In this document: piece after piece, positions 1 to 7,632 of the stretch
Numbering within the stretch: the first letter of the stretch is position 1
Layout: each line of letters opens with the position of its first letter
Source: Streptomyces monomycini
GTDB lineage: Bacteria > Actinomycetota > Actinomycetes > Streptomycetales > Streptomycetaceae
Direction of reading: 5' to 3'
Assembly: GCF_022271435.1 (NCBI RefSeq)
Contig: NZ_JAFIQY010000011.1
Span: forward strand, 1 to 64,000
Length of the DNA stretch: 64,000 bases
Translations under genes and position numbers: made by a program
Notes under the pieces: generated by a model
Database searches by the model: none
Told to the model about the DNA's origin: nothing
Seen by the model: the letters and a program-made list of their open reading frames with translations, nothing else

Positions 1-103
1 CTCGGCAGGCGCCGGCACCGGCGCGTCGGGCGGCGGCCGTCCGTCCCGGCGCCCCTCCCGCGCCCCCAAGGGGCCGCGCACCCCGCGGGCGCCCAAGGCG
101 TGA
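1..103 (+). CDS. 3' end of an unidentified protein-coding gene
   Basis: The frame beginning at base 2 is open to a TGA at 101-103 and encodes about 33 residues rich in Gly, Pro, Arg, Ser and Lys, typical of a basic disordered tail. A strong hairpin follows directly, which supports this being a real gene end. The body of the gene lies outside the window, so its function cannot be told. Confidence 0.55.
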   Translation, partial: SAGAGTGASGGGRPSRRPSRAPKGPRTPRAPKA

Positions 104-106
104 CGC

Positions 107-146
107 GCGCCGGGGCGTGCACGGAGTTCCGCGCACGCCCCGGCGC
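107..146. terminator. Bidirectional hairpin terminator
   Basis: A perfect 14-bp inverted repeat (107-120 and 133-146) with a 12-nt loop lies between two convergent genes that end at 103 (+) and 188 (-). There is no long T run, as is usual for Streptomyces terminators. Confidence 0.75.
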
Positions 147-187
147 CTCCGGGCCTTCGGAAGCCGCCTCTCCCTGGAAGCGGCCCG

Positions 188-1186
188 CTACGGCTTCTCC
201 GACACGTAGTACCGCCGCGCACCCTCGTGCAGCGGCAGCGGGTCGGTGAACACCGCGGTCCGCAGATCCACCTTCTGCGCGGCGTGCACCTCGGTACCGA
301 TCCGGTCCCGGCTCCGTATGACGGTCCGGGTGATCGCCTCCGTCAGCACCGGGTCCTGCCCCTCGGTGGTCACCAGAAGATTCGCGACCGCGATCGTCCT
401 GACCGCCTGCCCCTTCTGGACCAGCGGATAGGCGTCGGCCGGCATCACGGCCGCCCGGTAGTACCGGCTCCGCTCGCCCTGCCGGTGCAGCGCCGGAATC
501 AGGTCCCCGAGCTGGACGAGCCGTATCGGCGTCCGCCGGGCCACCTGCTGCACGGCCGAGGTCGGCAGCCCGCCCGACCAGAAGAAGGCGTCCAGCTTCC
601 CCTCCTCCAGCAGCTTCGGCATCCGGTCGATGCCCACCCGTACCGCCTCGATGTCCTGGTCGAAATCCAGCCCCGCCGCCGCGACCAGCCGCCGGGTGGT
701 CAGCTGGACGCCGGAGCCGTCCGCCCCCACACCGACGCGCAGCTGCCCGAGATCCCTGGCCGAGCCGACCGGTGAGTCGGCGGGGACGATCAGCTGCAGG
801 TAGTCGTCGTACAGCCGCGCGCAGGCCCGCAGCCCGGCCGCCTGCCGCGAATGCAGACGCTGCCGCTCGGCCACCGCGTCCGCCGTCGCGATCGCGAACT
901 GCGCCTTCCCGCTCGCCAGGTGCTCCAGATTGTCCAGCGACCCCGCGCTGTTCATCAGCCGTGCGTCCACCCGCGGCAGGTCCCGGCGCAGATCCTGCTT
1001 GAGGAGTTCCCCGTAACGCGCGTACACCCCGGAGCGCACGCCGGTGGACAGCGTGAACTGCCCGCCGGGCGCGGGCGGCCCGGACAACGCGGACGGCAGC
1101 CACCACAGCAGACCGAGGACGACCAGCACCGCGGCGACCGCGAGAAGCGCCCGGCGGCCGCCGGAGCGGGGAAGTGCGGAAACCAT
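188..1186 (-). CDS. TAXI-family (TRAP-type) solute-binding protein
   Basis: 332 aa. A basic N-terminus and a strong hydrophobic segment at about residues 12-32 indicate a membrane-anchored or exported protein. The rest matches the TAXI family of periplasmic-type binding proteins: an N-terminal STGVRSGVYARYG segment (family form GTGGTYYPxG), then AQFAIATADAV, then a central block with VGADGSG. Such proteins usually feed TRAP transporters for carboxylates or glutamate-like ligands, but no TRAP membrane subunit is next to it here, so the partner and ligand are unknown. The ATG at 1186 is chosen because the hydrophobic segment follows it closely. Upstream codons in the same open frame run through miaB and have no coding character. 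It is transcribed divergently from miaB. Confidence 0.8.
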   Translation of the reverse strand: MVSALPRSGGRRALLAVAAVLVVLGLLWWLPSALSGPPAPGGQFTLSTGVRSGVYARYGELLKQDLRRDLPRVDARLMNSAGSLDNLEHLASGKAQFAIATADAVAERQRLHSRQAAGLRACARLYDDYLQLIVPADSPVGSARDLGQLRVGVGADGSGVQLTTRRLVAAAGLDFDQDIEAVRVGIDRMPKLLEEGKLDAFFWSGGLPTSAVQQVARRTPIRLVQLGDLIPALHRQGERSRYYRAAVMPADAYPLVQKGQAVRTIAVANLLVTTEGQDPVLTEAITRTVIRSRDRIGTEVHAAQKVDLRTAVFTDPLPLHEGARRYYVSEKP

Positions 1187-1264
1187 GGGCGGGATCCTGC
1201 CAGCCCGCCACCGGGAAAGGGAGGGGCGAGGCGGCGGCGGGAGCACGTACCCTGGTCGATTGAG

Positions 1265-2749
1265 ATGAGTGCGAAGACATACGAGGTGCGCACCTACGGG
1301 TGCCAGATGAACGTCCACGACTCCGAGCGGCTGTCGGGCCTGCTGGAGGACGCCGGATACGTCCCCGCGCCGCAGGGCGCCGACGGGGCCGATGTCGTCG
1401 TCTTCAACACCTGTGCGGTGCGGGAGAACGCCGACAACCGGCTCTACGGCAACCTCGGCCAGCTCGCGCCCAAGAAGGCCGCGCGGCCCGGGATGCAGAT
1501 CGCCGTCGGCGGCTGCCTGGCCCAGAAGGACCGCGACACCATCGTCAAGAAGGCCCCCTGGGTCGACGTGGTCTTCGGGACGCACAACATCGGCAAGCTG
1601 CCGGTGCTCCTGGAGCGGGCCCGCGTCCAGGAGGAGGCCCAGGTCGAGATCGCGGAGTCGCTGGAGGCGTTCCCCTCCACGCTGCCCACCCGCCGCGAGA
1701 GCGCGTACGCGGCCTGGGTCTCGATCTCCGTGGGCTGCAACAACACCTGCACCTTCTGCATCGTCCCGGCCCTGCGCGGCAAGGAGAAGGACCGCCGCCC
1801 CGGCGACATCCTCGCCGAGATCGAGGCACTGGTCGGCGAAGGCGTCTCCGAGATCACCCTGCTCGGCCAGAACGTCAACGCGTACGGCTCGGACATCGGC
1901 GACCGTGAGGCGTTCAGCAAGCTGCTGCGCGCCTGCGGGAAGATCGAGGGCCTGGAGCGGGTGCGCTTCACCTCGCCGCACCCCCGCGACTTCACCGACG
2001 ACGTCATCACCGCCATGGCCGAGACGCCGAACGTGATGCCGCAGCTGCACATGCCGCTGCAGTCCGGCTCGGACACGGTCCTCAAGGCGATGCGCCGCTC
2101 GTACCGCCAGGAGCGCTTCCTCGGCATCATCGAGAAGGTGCGCGTCGCGATGCCGGACGCCGCCATCTCCACGGACATCATCGTCGGCTTCCCGGGCGAG
2201 ACCGAGGAGGACTTCGAGCAGACCCTGCACACGGTCCGTGAGTCCCGCTTCGCGCAGGCCTTCACCTTCCAGTACTCCAAGCGCCCCGGGACCCCGGCCG
2301 CCACGATGGACGGCCAGATCCCCAAGGAGGTCGTCCAGGCGCGCTACGAGCGGCTGGTGGCCCTCCAGGAGGAGATCTCCTGGGAGGAGAACAAGAAGCA
2401 GGTCGGCCGCGTCCTGGAGGTCATGGTCGCCGAGGGCGAGGGGCGCAAGGACGACGCCACGCGCCGCCTGTCCGGCCGCGCGCCCGACAACCGCCTGGTG
2501 CACTTCACCCGCCCCGAGGAGCCGGTCCGCCCCGGCGACATGGTGACCGTCGAGATCACCTACGCCGCGCCGCACCACCTGCTCGCCGAGGGGCCGTCCC
2601 AGGCCGTCCGCCGTACGCGCGCGGGCGACGCCTGGGAGAAGCGCAACGCCGCCCCGGCCGACAAGCCGGCCGGCGTCATGCTCGGCCTGCCGACGATCGG
2701 CGCCCCGGCGCCCGCCCCGGCCCCGGCCGCGGGCTGCGGGTGCGACTGA
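1265..2749 (+). CDS. miaB: tRNA-2-methylthio-N6-isopentenyladenosine(37) synthase MiaB
   Basis: 494 aa radical-SAM methylthiotransferase that converts i6A37 to ms2i6A37 in tRNAs reading UNN codons. The N-terminal UPF0004 domain has the three cluster cysteines (YGCQMN, FNTCAV, VGGCLAQ). The radical-SAM CxxxCxxC motif is C158-C162-C165 (GCNNTCTFC). A C-terminal TRAM RNA-binding domain follows, then an Ala/Pro-rich tail ending in CGCD. The ATG at 1265 begins MSAKTYEVRTYG, the usual start of the family. A TACCCT -10-like box lies 11 nt upstream and there is no clear Shine-Dalgarno, so the leader is very short. Its substrate is made by MiaA, encoded 2 kb downstream. Confidence 0.97.
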   Translation: MSAKTYEVRTYGCQMNVHDSERLSGLLEDAGYVPAPQGADGADVVVFNTCAVRENADNRLYGNLGQLAPKKAARPGMQIAVGGCLAQKDRDTIVKKAPWVDVVFGTHNIGKLPVLLERARVQEEAQVEIAESLEAFPSTLPTRRESAYAAWVSISVGCNNTCTFCIVPALRGKEKDRRPGDILAEIEALVGEGVSEITLLGQNVNAYGSDIGDREAFSKLLRACGKIEGLERVRFTSPHPRDFTDDVITAMAETPNVMPQLHMPLQSGSDTVLKAMRRSYRQERFLGIIEKVRVAMPDAAISTDIIVGFPGETEEDFEQTLHTVRESRFAQAFTFQYSKRPGTPAATMDGQIPKEVVQARYERLVALQEEISWEENKKQVGRVLEVMVAEGEGRKDDATRRLSGRAPDNRLVHFTRPEEPVRPGDMVTVEITYAAPHHLLAEGPSQAVRRTRAGDAWEKRNAAPADKPAGVMLGLPTIGAPAPAPAPAAGCGCD

Positions 2750-2842
2750 CGGCCTGAGGGCGGCGCGGCCGCCCCGTACGACCGGCGCCGGAAGCGTCGC
2801 GGACCCGCGCCCGGGACCGCGGGCCCGGCGCCGCGGCCTTGC

Positions 2843-2848
2843 TAGGGT
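2843..2848 (+). promoter_or_regulatory. -10 box (TAGGGT) of a leaderless transcript
   Basis: TAGGGT ends 7 nt before the ATG at 2856 and no ribosome-binding site lies between them. This geometry puts the transcription start at or next to the start codon. Confidence 0.55.
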
Positions 2849-2855
2849 TCCAGCC

Positions 2856-3566
2856 ATGCTTGTCGCCGCCGCCGTCTGCCCGTGTCCGCCGGTGCTCGTC
2901 CCGGAGGTCGCCTCCGGAGCCGCACCCGAGCTGGATGGCCTGCGGGCCGCCGCCCTCGACGCGATCGGCGTGCTCGCGGCGGCCCGGCCGGACCGGCTGG
3001 TCGTCGTGGGCCCCGCCGAAGAGGCCGGCCGCGGGTGGCACGACCAGGGCGCGGTGGGATCGTTCCGCGGTTTCGGCGTGGATCTGGACGTGCGCCTGGG
3101 CGCCGCCGCGACCACCCCGGAACGGTCGCTTCCGCCGTCGTTGTCGGTCGGCGCCTGGCTGCTGGCCCGTACGGACTGGGCCGACGCGCCGGTGGCAGGG
3201 CTGGGCGTCGGCGAACCGCTGGCCACCGACCGCTGCGTCCAGGCAGGCCGGGACATCGCGGCATCGGCGGAGCGGGTCGCCCTGCTGGTCATGGGCGACG
3301 GCAGCGCGTGCCGCACGGTGAAGGCGCCGGGCTACTACGACGAGCGGGCCGAGGACTTCGACGCCGCCGTGGGGCGCGCCCTGGGAGCCGCCGACACCGA
3401 GGCGCTGACCGGGCTGGACGCGGGGCCGGCGGAGGAGCTGAAGGCCTCGGGCCGGTCCTGCTGGCAGGTCCTGGCGGGCGCCGCACAGGACGCGGGCCTG
3501 CACGGCGAGCTGCTGCGCGAGGAGGCGCCGTACGGGGTGGGGTACTTCGTGGCGGCTTGGTCGTGA
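2856..3566 (+). CDS. Class III extradiol dioxygenase LigB-like protein
   Basis: 236 aa. The overall pattern (an N-terminal CPCPPVLVPE segment, then VVVGPAEEAG, then a central LLVMGDGSACR and a C-terminal PYGVGYFVAAW) resembles the LigB-like proteins found beside miaB/miaA in streptomycetes. True class III extradiol dioxygenases bind Fe(II) through two His and a Glu. The N-terminal histidine pair is not obvious here, so catalytic activity is doubtful and no substrate is proposed. The gene is probably leaderless. It is followed by a repeat tract. Confidence 0.7.
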   Translation: MLVAAAVCPCPPVLVPEVASGAAPELDGLRAAALDAIGVLAAARPDRLVVVGPAEEAGRGWHDQGAVGSFRGFGVDLDVRLGAAATTPERSLPPSLSVGAWLLARTDWADAPVAGLGVGEPLATDRCVQAGRDIAASAERVALLVMGDGSACRTVKAPGYYDERAEDFDAAVGRALGAADTEALTGLDAGPAEELKASGRSCWQVLAGAAQDAGLHGELLREEAPYGVGYFVAAWS

Positions 3567-3580
3567 GGGCGTGGGGCCTG

Positions 3581-3710
3581 TGGGAGCGGCCTGAGGTTTA
3601 CGGGAGCGGCTTGGGGCTCATGGGAGCGGACTGAGACGTACGGAAGCGGCTTGAGGCTTACGGGCGGCGGCCTGAGGCGTGCGGGAGCGGACTGAGAACG
3701 TACGGGAGGC
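3581..3710. repeat. Degenerate 20-21 bp tandem repeat, about 6 units
   Basis: Units start at 3581, 3601, 3621, 3641, 3661 and 3682 and follow the pattern (C/T)GGGAGCGG(C/A)(C/T)TGAGG(N)TTA. The tract lies in the 320-bp gap after the LigB-like gene, and a partial further unit may reach 3740. No gene is seen in the gap. Confidence 0.8.
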
Positions 3711-3812
3711 TGCGAGCGCCGGGTTCCGAGCTGTACGGGAGCGGCGGTCGCCGGGGGCCTGAGCTGTACGGACGGAAGCCGCGCCCGCCGGAGCCCTCGG
3801 GGACCGCGTGCG

Positions 3813-3843
3813 ACGGCCGCGGAGCGGGTCGCTCCGCGGCCGT
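3813..3843 (-). terminator. Hairpin terminator
   Basis: A perfect 13-bp inverted repeat (3813-3825 and 3831-3843) with a 5-nt loop lies just beyond the stop of the minus-strand gene at 3889. Confidence 0.65.
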
Positions 3844-3888
3844 GGTGCCGTCCGTCCGGGCCGCCCCGCCGCGGGCCCGGCAGGCAGG

Positions 3889-4155
3889 TCAGGAGGCCGG
3901 CGCCTGCGGGCCGGATCCGCCGGAACCCTGGCCCCCGGAGCGGCGGGACTCCTCGGACAGCCAGCCGAGGGCCTCTTTCGCCTTGCCGGCGCCGGTGCCG
4001 ATCTGGCTGCTGTACTTGCCCTTGGTCCTCTCGTCGACCGCCCGCGCGGCCCGGTCGAGCCCCTGCTCGATCTTGTCCCCGTGCTGCTGCGCGAGGTCAC
4101 CGGCCTTGCTCTTCAGAGGACCGATCTTGGCCTTGAGGTCGTCCAGCAGACCCAT
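3889..4155 (-). CDS. MT0933/Rv0909-like antitoxin-family small protein
   Basis: 88 aa, beginning MGLLDDLKAKIGPLKSK, then a charged helix with KIEQGLDRAARAVDERTKGKYSSQI and a low-complexity Gly/Ser/Pro tail. This architecture matches the actinobacterial antitoxin family named after MT0933 (Rv0909). No cognate toxin gene lies next to it: the upstream neighbour is a different small acidic protein. A role in a toxin-antitoxin pair is therefore only a family-based guess, and many streptomycete members are orphans. The ATG at 4155 is preferred over a GTG at 4161 because the AAGGAAGG ribosome-binding site sits 5 nt from the ATG. Confidence 0.7.
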   Translation of the reverse strand: MGLLDDLKAKIGPLKSKAGDLAQQHGDKIEQGLDRAARAVDERTKGKYSSQIGTGAGKAKEALGWLSEESRRSGGQGSGGSGPQAPAS

Positions 4156-4193
4156 GGGCACCTTCCTTCACTTTCCTTCGTACGGCGTGCGTC

Positions 4194-4484
4194 CTACTTG
4201 CGGGCGCCTTCCCCGGCTTCCCGGTCCGCAGCCTCCTCGGCCGACTGCTGCTTGGGAATCTCGACCCCCTCGGCGGCCGTCGCCTCGCCGGCCTCCTCCG
4301 CGGGCGGCGTCCCGTCCGCCGCTGCCGCCCCGCCCTGCTCCGCCGTGCCGGCGGTCTCGGCGGACCGCCCGGTGGCGGGCTCCCCGCCCTCCGGAGCCGA
4401 CGGCTCCGCCGTCAGCGTGGCGGCGGCGGCTTCCTCCGTCGATGCCTCTGCTGCCTTGCGACGAAACCGTGAAAACACGCCCAT
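4194..4484 (-). CDS. Small acidic Ala/Glu-rich protein of unknown function
   Basis: 96 aa. A short basic start (MGVFSRFRRK) is followed by an almost entirely Ala/Glu/Pro/Thr-rich, probably disordered chain ending in GEGARK. The start is supported by a GGAGAG sequence upstream. The basic amphipathic start followed by an acidic tail is common among small streptomycete proteins of unknown role. It is transcribed in the same direction as the antitoxin-like gene, 38 nt ahead of it, so the two may be co-transcribed. Confidence 0.65.
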   Translation of the reverse strand: MGVFSRFRRKAAEASTEEAAAATLTAEPSAPEGGEPATGRSAETAGTAEQGGAAAADGTPPAEEAGEATAAEGVEIPKQQSAEEAADREAGEGARK

Positions 4485-4668
4485 AACTACTCTCCATAGC
4501 CTACTCGTGCGGGCGAAATCCCGGGGCGCCCGGAGCGTCCCATTGCGCCGCCCGCGGGCCCCGGTCCGTGAACCGGCGGCCGGAACCTCGCAACAGGCAA
4601 CGAACACGGAGGCGAGCCGTCACGTCGCTCGTTCGAGATGCGGCCCGCAGGTTTGCGAGACTGGGCCG

Positions 4669-5607
4669 GTGAACACCGCAGTTCCCGCACCCCGGGTCAT
4701 CGCCGTCGTCGGTCCCACCGCGGCCGGAAAGTCCGATCTGGGCGTTGCGCTCGCCCGCCATCTCGGTGGCGAAGTCGTCAACGCCGACTCCATGCAGCTC
4801 TACCGGGGAATGGACATCGGCACCGCCAAGCTGACGGTTCCCGAACGCCAGGGCGTCCCGCACCACCTCCTGGACCTCTGGGACGTCACCCGGGCCGCGA
4901 ACGTCGCCGAGTACCAGCGGCTGGCCCGCGCCGAGATCGACCGGCTGCTCGCCGCGGGCCGCACCCCCGTCCTCGTCGGCGGCTCCGGCCTCTACGTACG
5001 CGGCGCCATCGACGCCCTCGACTTCCCCGGTACGGACCCGGACGTACGGGCCCGGCTGGAGGCCGAGCTCGCCGAGCAGGGCAGCGGCGCCCTGCACGCC
5101 CGGCTTGCCGCCGCCGACCCGGAGGCAGCCCGCGCCATCCTGGCGAGCAACGGGCGCCGCATCGTACGGGCCCTGGAGGTCATCGAGATCACCGGCCGCC
5201 CCTTCACCGCCAACCTTCCCGGGCACGAGGCGGTCTACGACACCGTGCAGATCGGCGTCGACGTGGCACGCCCCGAACTGGACGACCGGATCGCCCGCAG
5301 GGTGGACCGGATGTGGGAGGAAGGGCTCGTCGACGAGGTGCGGCGGCTGGAGGGCGAAGGGCTGCGCGAGGGGCGTACCGCCTCCCGCGCCCTCGGCTAC
5401 CAGCAGGTGCTCGCCCAGCTCGCGGGGGAGTGCACGGAGGAGCAGGCGCGGGCCGAGACGGTCCGCGCCACCAAGCGCTTCGCACGCCGCCAGGACTCCT
5501 GGTTCCGCCGGGACCCCCGGGTCCACTGGCTCAGCGGCGCCGCCGCGGACCGCACGGAACTCCCGGGGCGGGCGCTGGCGTTGGTCGAACGACCGGTCAC
5601 AGCCTGA
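4669..5607 (+). CDS. miaA: tRNA dimethylallyltransferase MiaA
   Basis: 312 aa. It transfers the dimethylallyl group of DMAPP to N6 of adenosine 37 of tRNAs, giving i6A, the substrate of MiaB. The P-loop GPTAAGKS is at residues 15-22, followed by NADSMQLYRGMDIGTAK and VGGSGLYVRG, all hallmarks of the family, and the length is typical. The start is GTG at 4669. Upstream in-frame sequence overlaps the minus-strand small genes and has no coding character. Confidence 0.97.
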   Translation: MNTAVPAPRVIAVVGPTAAGKSDLGVALARHLGGEVVNADSMQLYRGMDIGTAKLTVPERQGVPHHLLDLWDVTRAANVAEYQRLARAEIDRLLAAGRTPVLVGGSGLYVRGAIDALDFPGTDPDVRARLEAELAEQGSGALHARLAAADPEAARAILASNGRRIVRALEVIEITGRPFTANLPGHEAVYDTVQIGVDVARPELDDRIARRVDRMWEEGLVDEVRRLEGEGLREGRTASRALGYQQVLAQLAGECTEEQARAETVRATKRFARRQDSWFRRDPRVHWLSGAAADRTELPGRALALVERPVTA

Positions 5608-5714
5608 TCACGTCCTGGCATCGGGACGCTCCGCCCGTCATCCGGGCCCCCGGGAGCGTGTCATCATCGACCTTCGATCGAGGCGTGCAGTCGGAGTGGG
5701 GAGGGCGCGTGGCG

Positions 5715-6284
5715 ATGGAGGCCGGCCCTCGCAACAGACCGCAGCAACCGGACGGGCCGAGAGACGGACAGCGGGACGCGACCGAGTCGCTGACCCAGGA
5801 CGGGCCCGGGGCCGTGGGCCCGGACGGGGCTGCCCTGGACCACGCGGCGGCGGTCGGGCCCGACGGCCCGGACGCTCTGGGAGAACCGGTTCGCCCGGCG
5901 CCCCTGAGTACCGGGGACGGGCCCGCTGAGGCGGCCGAGGGCGGTGAGTCCTTCCGGGAACTGCGCCCGCCGCGCCGGCTGCGCATCTGGCAGCTCGCGC
6001 CGATCGTGGGCCTGGCCATCCTCGGCTCGCTGATGTTCGCCTTCCCGCTGGCCTTCGAGTTCGGCGGTGACGGCGGCGCGGTGATCTCCATGCTCGGCCT
6101 GCTGCTCTTCGGCTGTGCCGCGGGCTGGGGCATGATGGCCGCCCGCCGGGTCGGCCACACCTGGCCCGGCCTGCCCGCCCGCGGCTCCGGCCGCCGCCCG
6201 GACTGGCGCGTCGTCCTGGCGTACGCCGCGGTCGTGGCCGTGCTGGCGCTGCTCGCCGTGTGGCGCGTCGCCCGGTTGCACTGA
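5715..6284 (+). CDS. Small integral membrane protein, unknown function
   Basis: 189 aa. About 85 N-terminal residues are hydrophilic, Gly/Pro/Asp-rich and probably cytoplasmic. Three predicted membrane segments follow (about residues 96-118, 122-144 and 165-185). No catalytic motif is visible. The start is either this ATG or the GTG at 5709; GGAGG at 5700-5704 is 10 and 4 nt away respectively. It lies between miaA and dapF on the same strand. Confidence 0.7.
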   Translation: MEAGPRNRPQQPDGPRDGQRDATESLTQDGPGAVGPDGAALDHAAAVGPDGPDALGEPVRPAPLSTGDGPAEAAEGGESFRELRPPRRLRIWQLAPIVGLAILGSLMFAFPLAFEFGGDGGAVISMLGLLLFGCAAGWGMMAARRVGHTWPGLPARGSGRRPDWRVVLAYAAVVAVLALLAVWRVARLH

Positions 6285-6416
6285 CCGCCGGACGCGCCGG
6301 AGCCCGGGGCCCGGGGCGATACCGGTCGCAGACCGCGCGGGACAGGGGGCGGCACTGATCGCCGGACGCCCCGGAGCCGGGGGCGGCGCTGACCGCCGTC
6401 CGTGCCGGGGCCCGGA
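6279..6416. repeat. Three imperfect direct repeats of about 30 bp
   Basis: Copies at about 6279-6311, 6353-6384 and 6387-6416 share the core CTGACCGCCGGACGC. The first overlaps the stop codon of the membrane protein gene. They look like tandem duplications of that gene's 3' end. Confidence 0.6.
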
Positions 6417-6485
6417 CCTGGGGTCTGGGCTGGCGTCGAAACAGGCCCTGACCGGGGCGGGACACGCACTGTCACTGCCGCGCCG

Positions 6486-6491
6486 TACGAT
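6486..6491 (+). promoter_or_regulatory. -10 box (TACGAT) of dapF, leaderless
   Basis: TACGAT ends 6 nt before the dapF ATG and no Shine-Dalgarno is present, the spacing expected when transcription starts at the A of the start codon. Confidence 0.55.
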
Positions 6492-6497
6492 GCAGAC

Positions 6498-7439
6498 ATG
6501 ACCAACGCACAGGGGACCGCAGAGGCCACGGAGGCCGCCGTGAGCGCCGCCACGACCGCCGCGGGCGGCCCCGGCCGGGGCATCGCCTTCCTCAAGGGGC
6601 ACGGCACGGAGAACGACTTCGTGATCGTCCCCGACCCGGACGGCGTCCTGGAGCTGTCCGCCGCCGCCGTCGCCCGGATATGCGACCGCCGGGCCGGTAT
6701 CGGCGGTGACGGCCTGCTGCGCGTGGTGCGCTCCGCCGCCGACCCCGCGGCCCGCGCCATGGCCGGCGAGGCCGAATGGTTCATGGACTACCGCAACGGC
6801 GACGGTTCCGTCGCCGAGATGTGCGGCAACGGCGTCCGCGTCTTCGCCCGCTACCTCCAGCACGCCGGCCTGGCCGCCGAGGGCGAGCTGGCCATCGCCA
6901 CCCGCGCCGGTGTCCGTACGGCACGCCTGGCCGCGTCCGGCGAGGTCACGGTCTCCATGGGCCGCGCCGAGCTGCTCCCGGACGGCGTGACGGTCACCGT
7001 GGGCGACCGCAGCTGGCCCGCCCGCAACGTGAACATGGGCAATCCGCACGCCGTCGCCTTCGTCGAGGACCTCGACCACGCCGGTGAGCTGCGCGAGGTC
7101 CCGCCGTTCGGCCCAGCCGCCGTCTATCCCGACGGCGTGAACATCGAGTTCGTCGCCGACCGCGGCCCGCGCCATGTCGCGATGCGGGTCCACGAGCGCG
7201 GCTCCGGCGAGACCCGTTCCTGCGGCACGGGCGCCTGCGCCGTCGCCGTCGCCACCGCCCGCCGGGACGGCGCCGACCCGGCGGCCACCGGCAGCCCCGT
7301 CACGTACACGGTCGACGTGCTGGGCGGCAGCCTGACGATCACCGAGCTGCCGGACGGCACGGTCGAGATGACCGGCCCCGCGGTCATCGTAGGCCAGGGC
7401 ACGCTGGACCCCGCCTGGCTGGTCACGGCCCTGGCCTGA
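6498..7439 (+). CDS. dapF: Diaminopimelate epimerase DapF
   Basis: 313 aa. It interconverts LL- and meso-diaminopimelate for lysine and peptidoglycan synthesis. Streptomyces uses LL-DAP in its cross-bridge, so this step balances the two pools. The catalytic cysteine pair is visible: C109 in MCGNGVRVF and C242 in RSCGTGACAVA. HGTENDFV and GNPHAVAFV are also conserved. Relative to the usual 275-290 residues there is an extra Ala/Thr-rich N-terminus of about 25 residues. A GTG at 6540 would remove about half of it, but the -10 box directly before the ATG at 6498 favours the longer form. Confidence 0.96.
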   Translation: MTNAQGTAEATEAAVSAATTAAGGPGRGIAFLKGHGTENDFVIVPDPDGVLELSAAAVARICDRRAGIGGDGLLRVVRSAADPAARAMAGEAEWFMDYRNGDGSVAEMCGNGVRVFARYLQHAGLAAEGELAIATRAGVRTARLAASGEVTVSMGRAELLPDGVTVTVGDRSWPARNVNMGNPHAVAFVEDLDHAGELREVPPFGPAAVYPDGVNIEFVADRGPRHVAMRVHERGSGETRSCGTGACAVAVATARRDGADPAATGSPVTYTVDVLGGSLTITELPDGTVEMTGPAVIVGQGTLDPAWLVTALA

Positions 7440-7451
7440 GGCTTGGAGCCA

Positions 7452-7489
7452 GTGTCATGACCCCGGGCGCCCGGCCGGGGGCATGACAC
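7452..7489 (+). terminator. Hairpin terminator after dapF
   Basis: Arms at 7452-7466 and 7475-7489 (GTGTCATG...CATGACAC outer stem, CCCCGG/CCGGGG inner stem) begin 12 nt after the dapF stop. Confidence 0.7.
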
Positions 7490-7632
7490 AGGCTCTTACC
7501 TCGAATGGGTGATCCGTTTCACGCTGGGCGAGAGCGGGACAGCGCTGCGTGATGGGCTCGGTAGCATCAAGCACCGGCCCGGGCGACTGACTGCGGGAGC
7601 CCCACCGCCGGTCGACGCCGCCGGAGGTGCCC

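Noticed and set aside
188..3316. Very long minus-strand open frame of 1042 codons through miaB and the LigB-like gene
   Set aside because: Only the first third from the 3' end (188-1186) has a family match and signal segment. The rest is the antisense of miaB, with composition typical of high-GC shadow frames.
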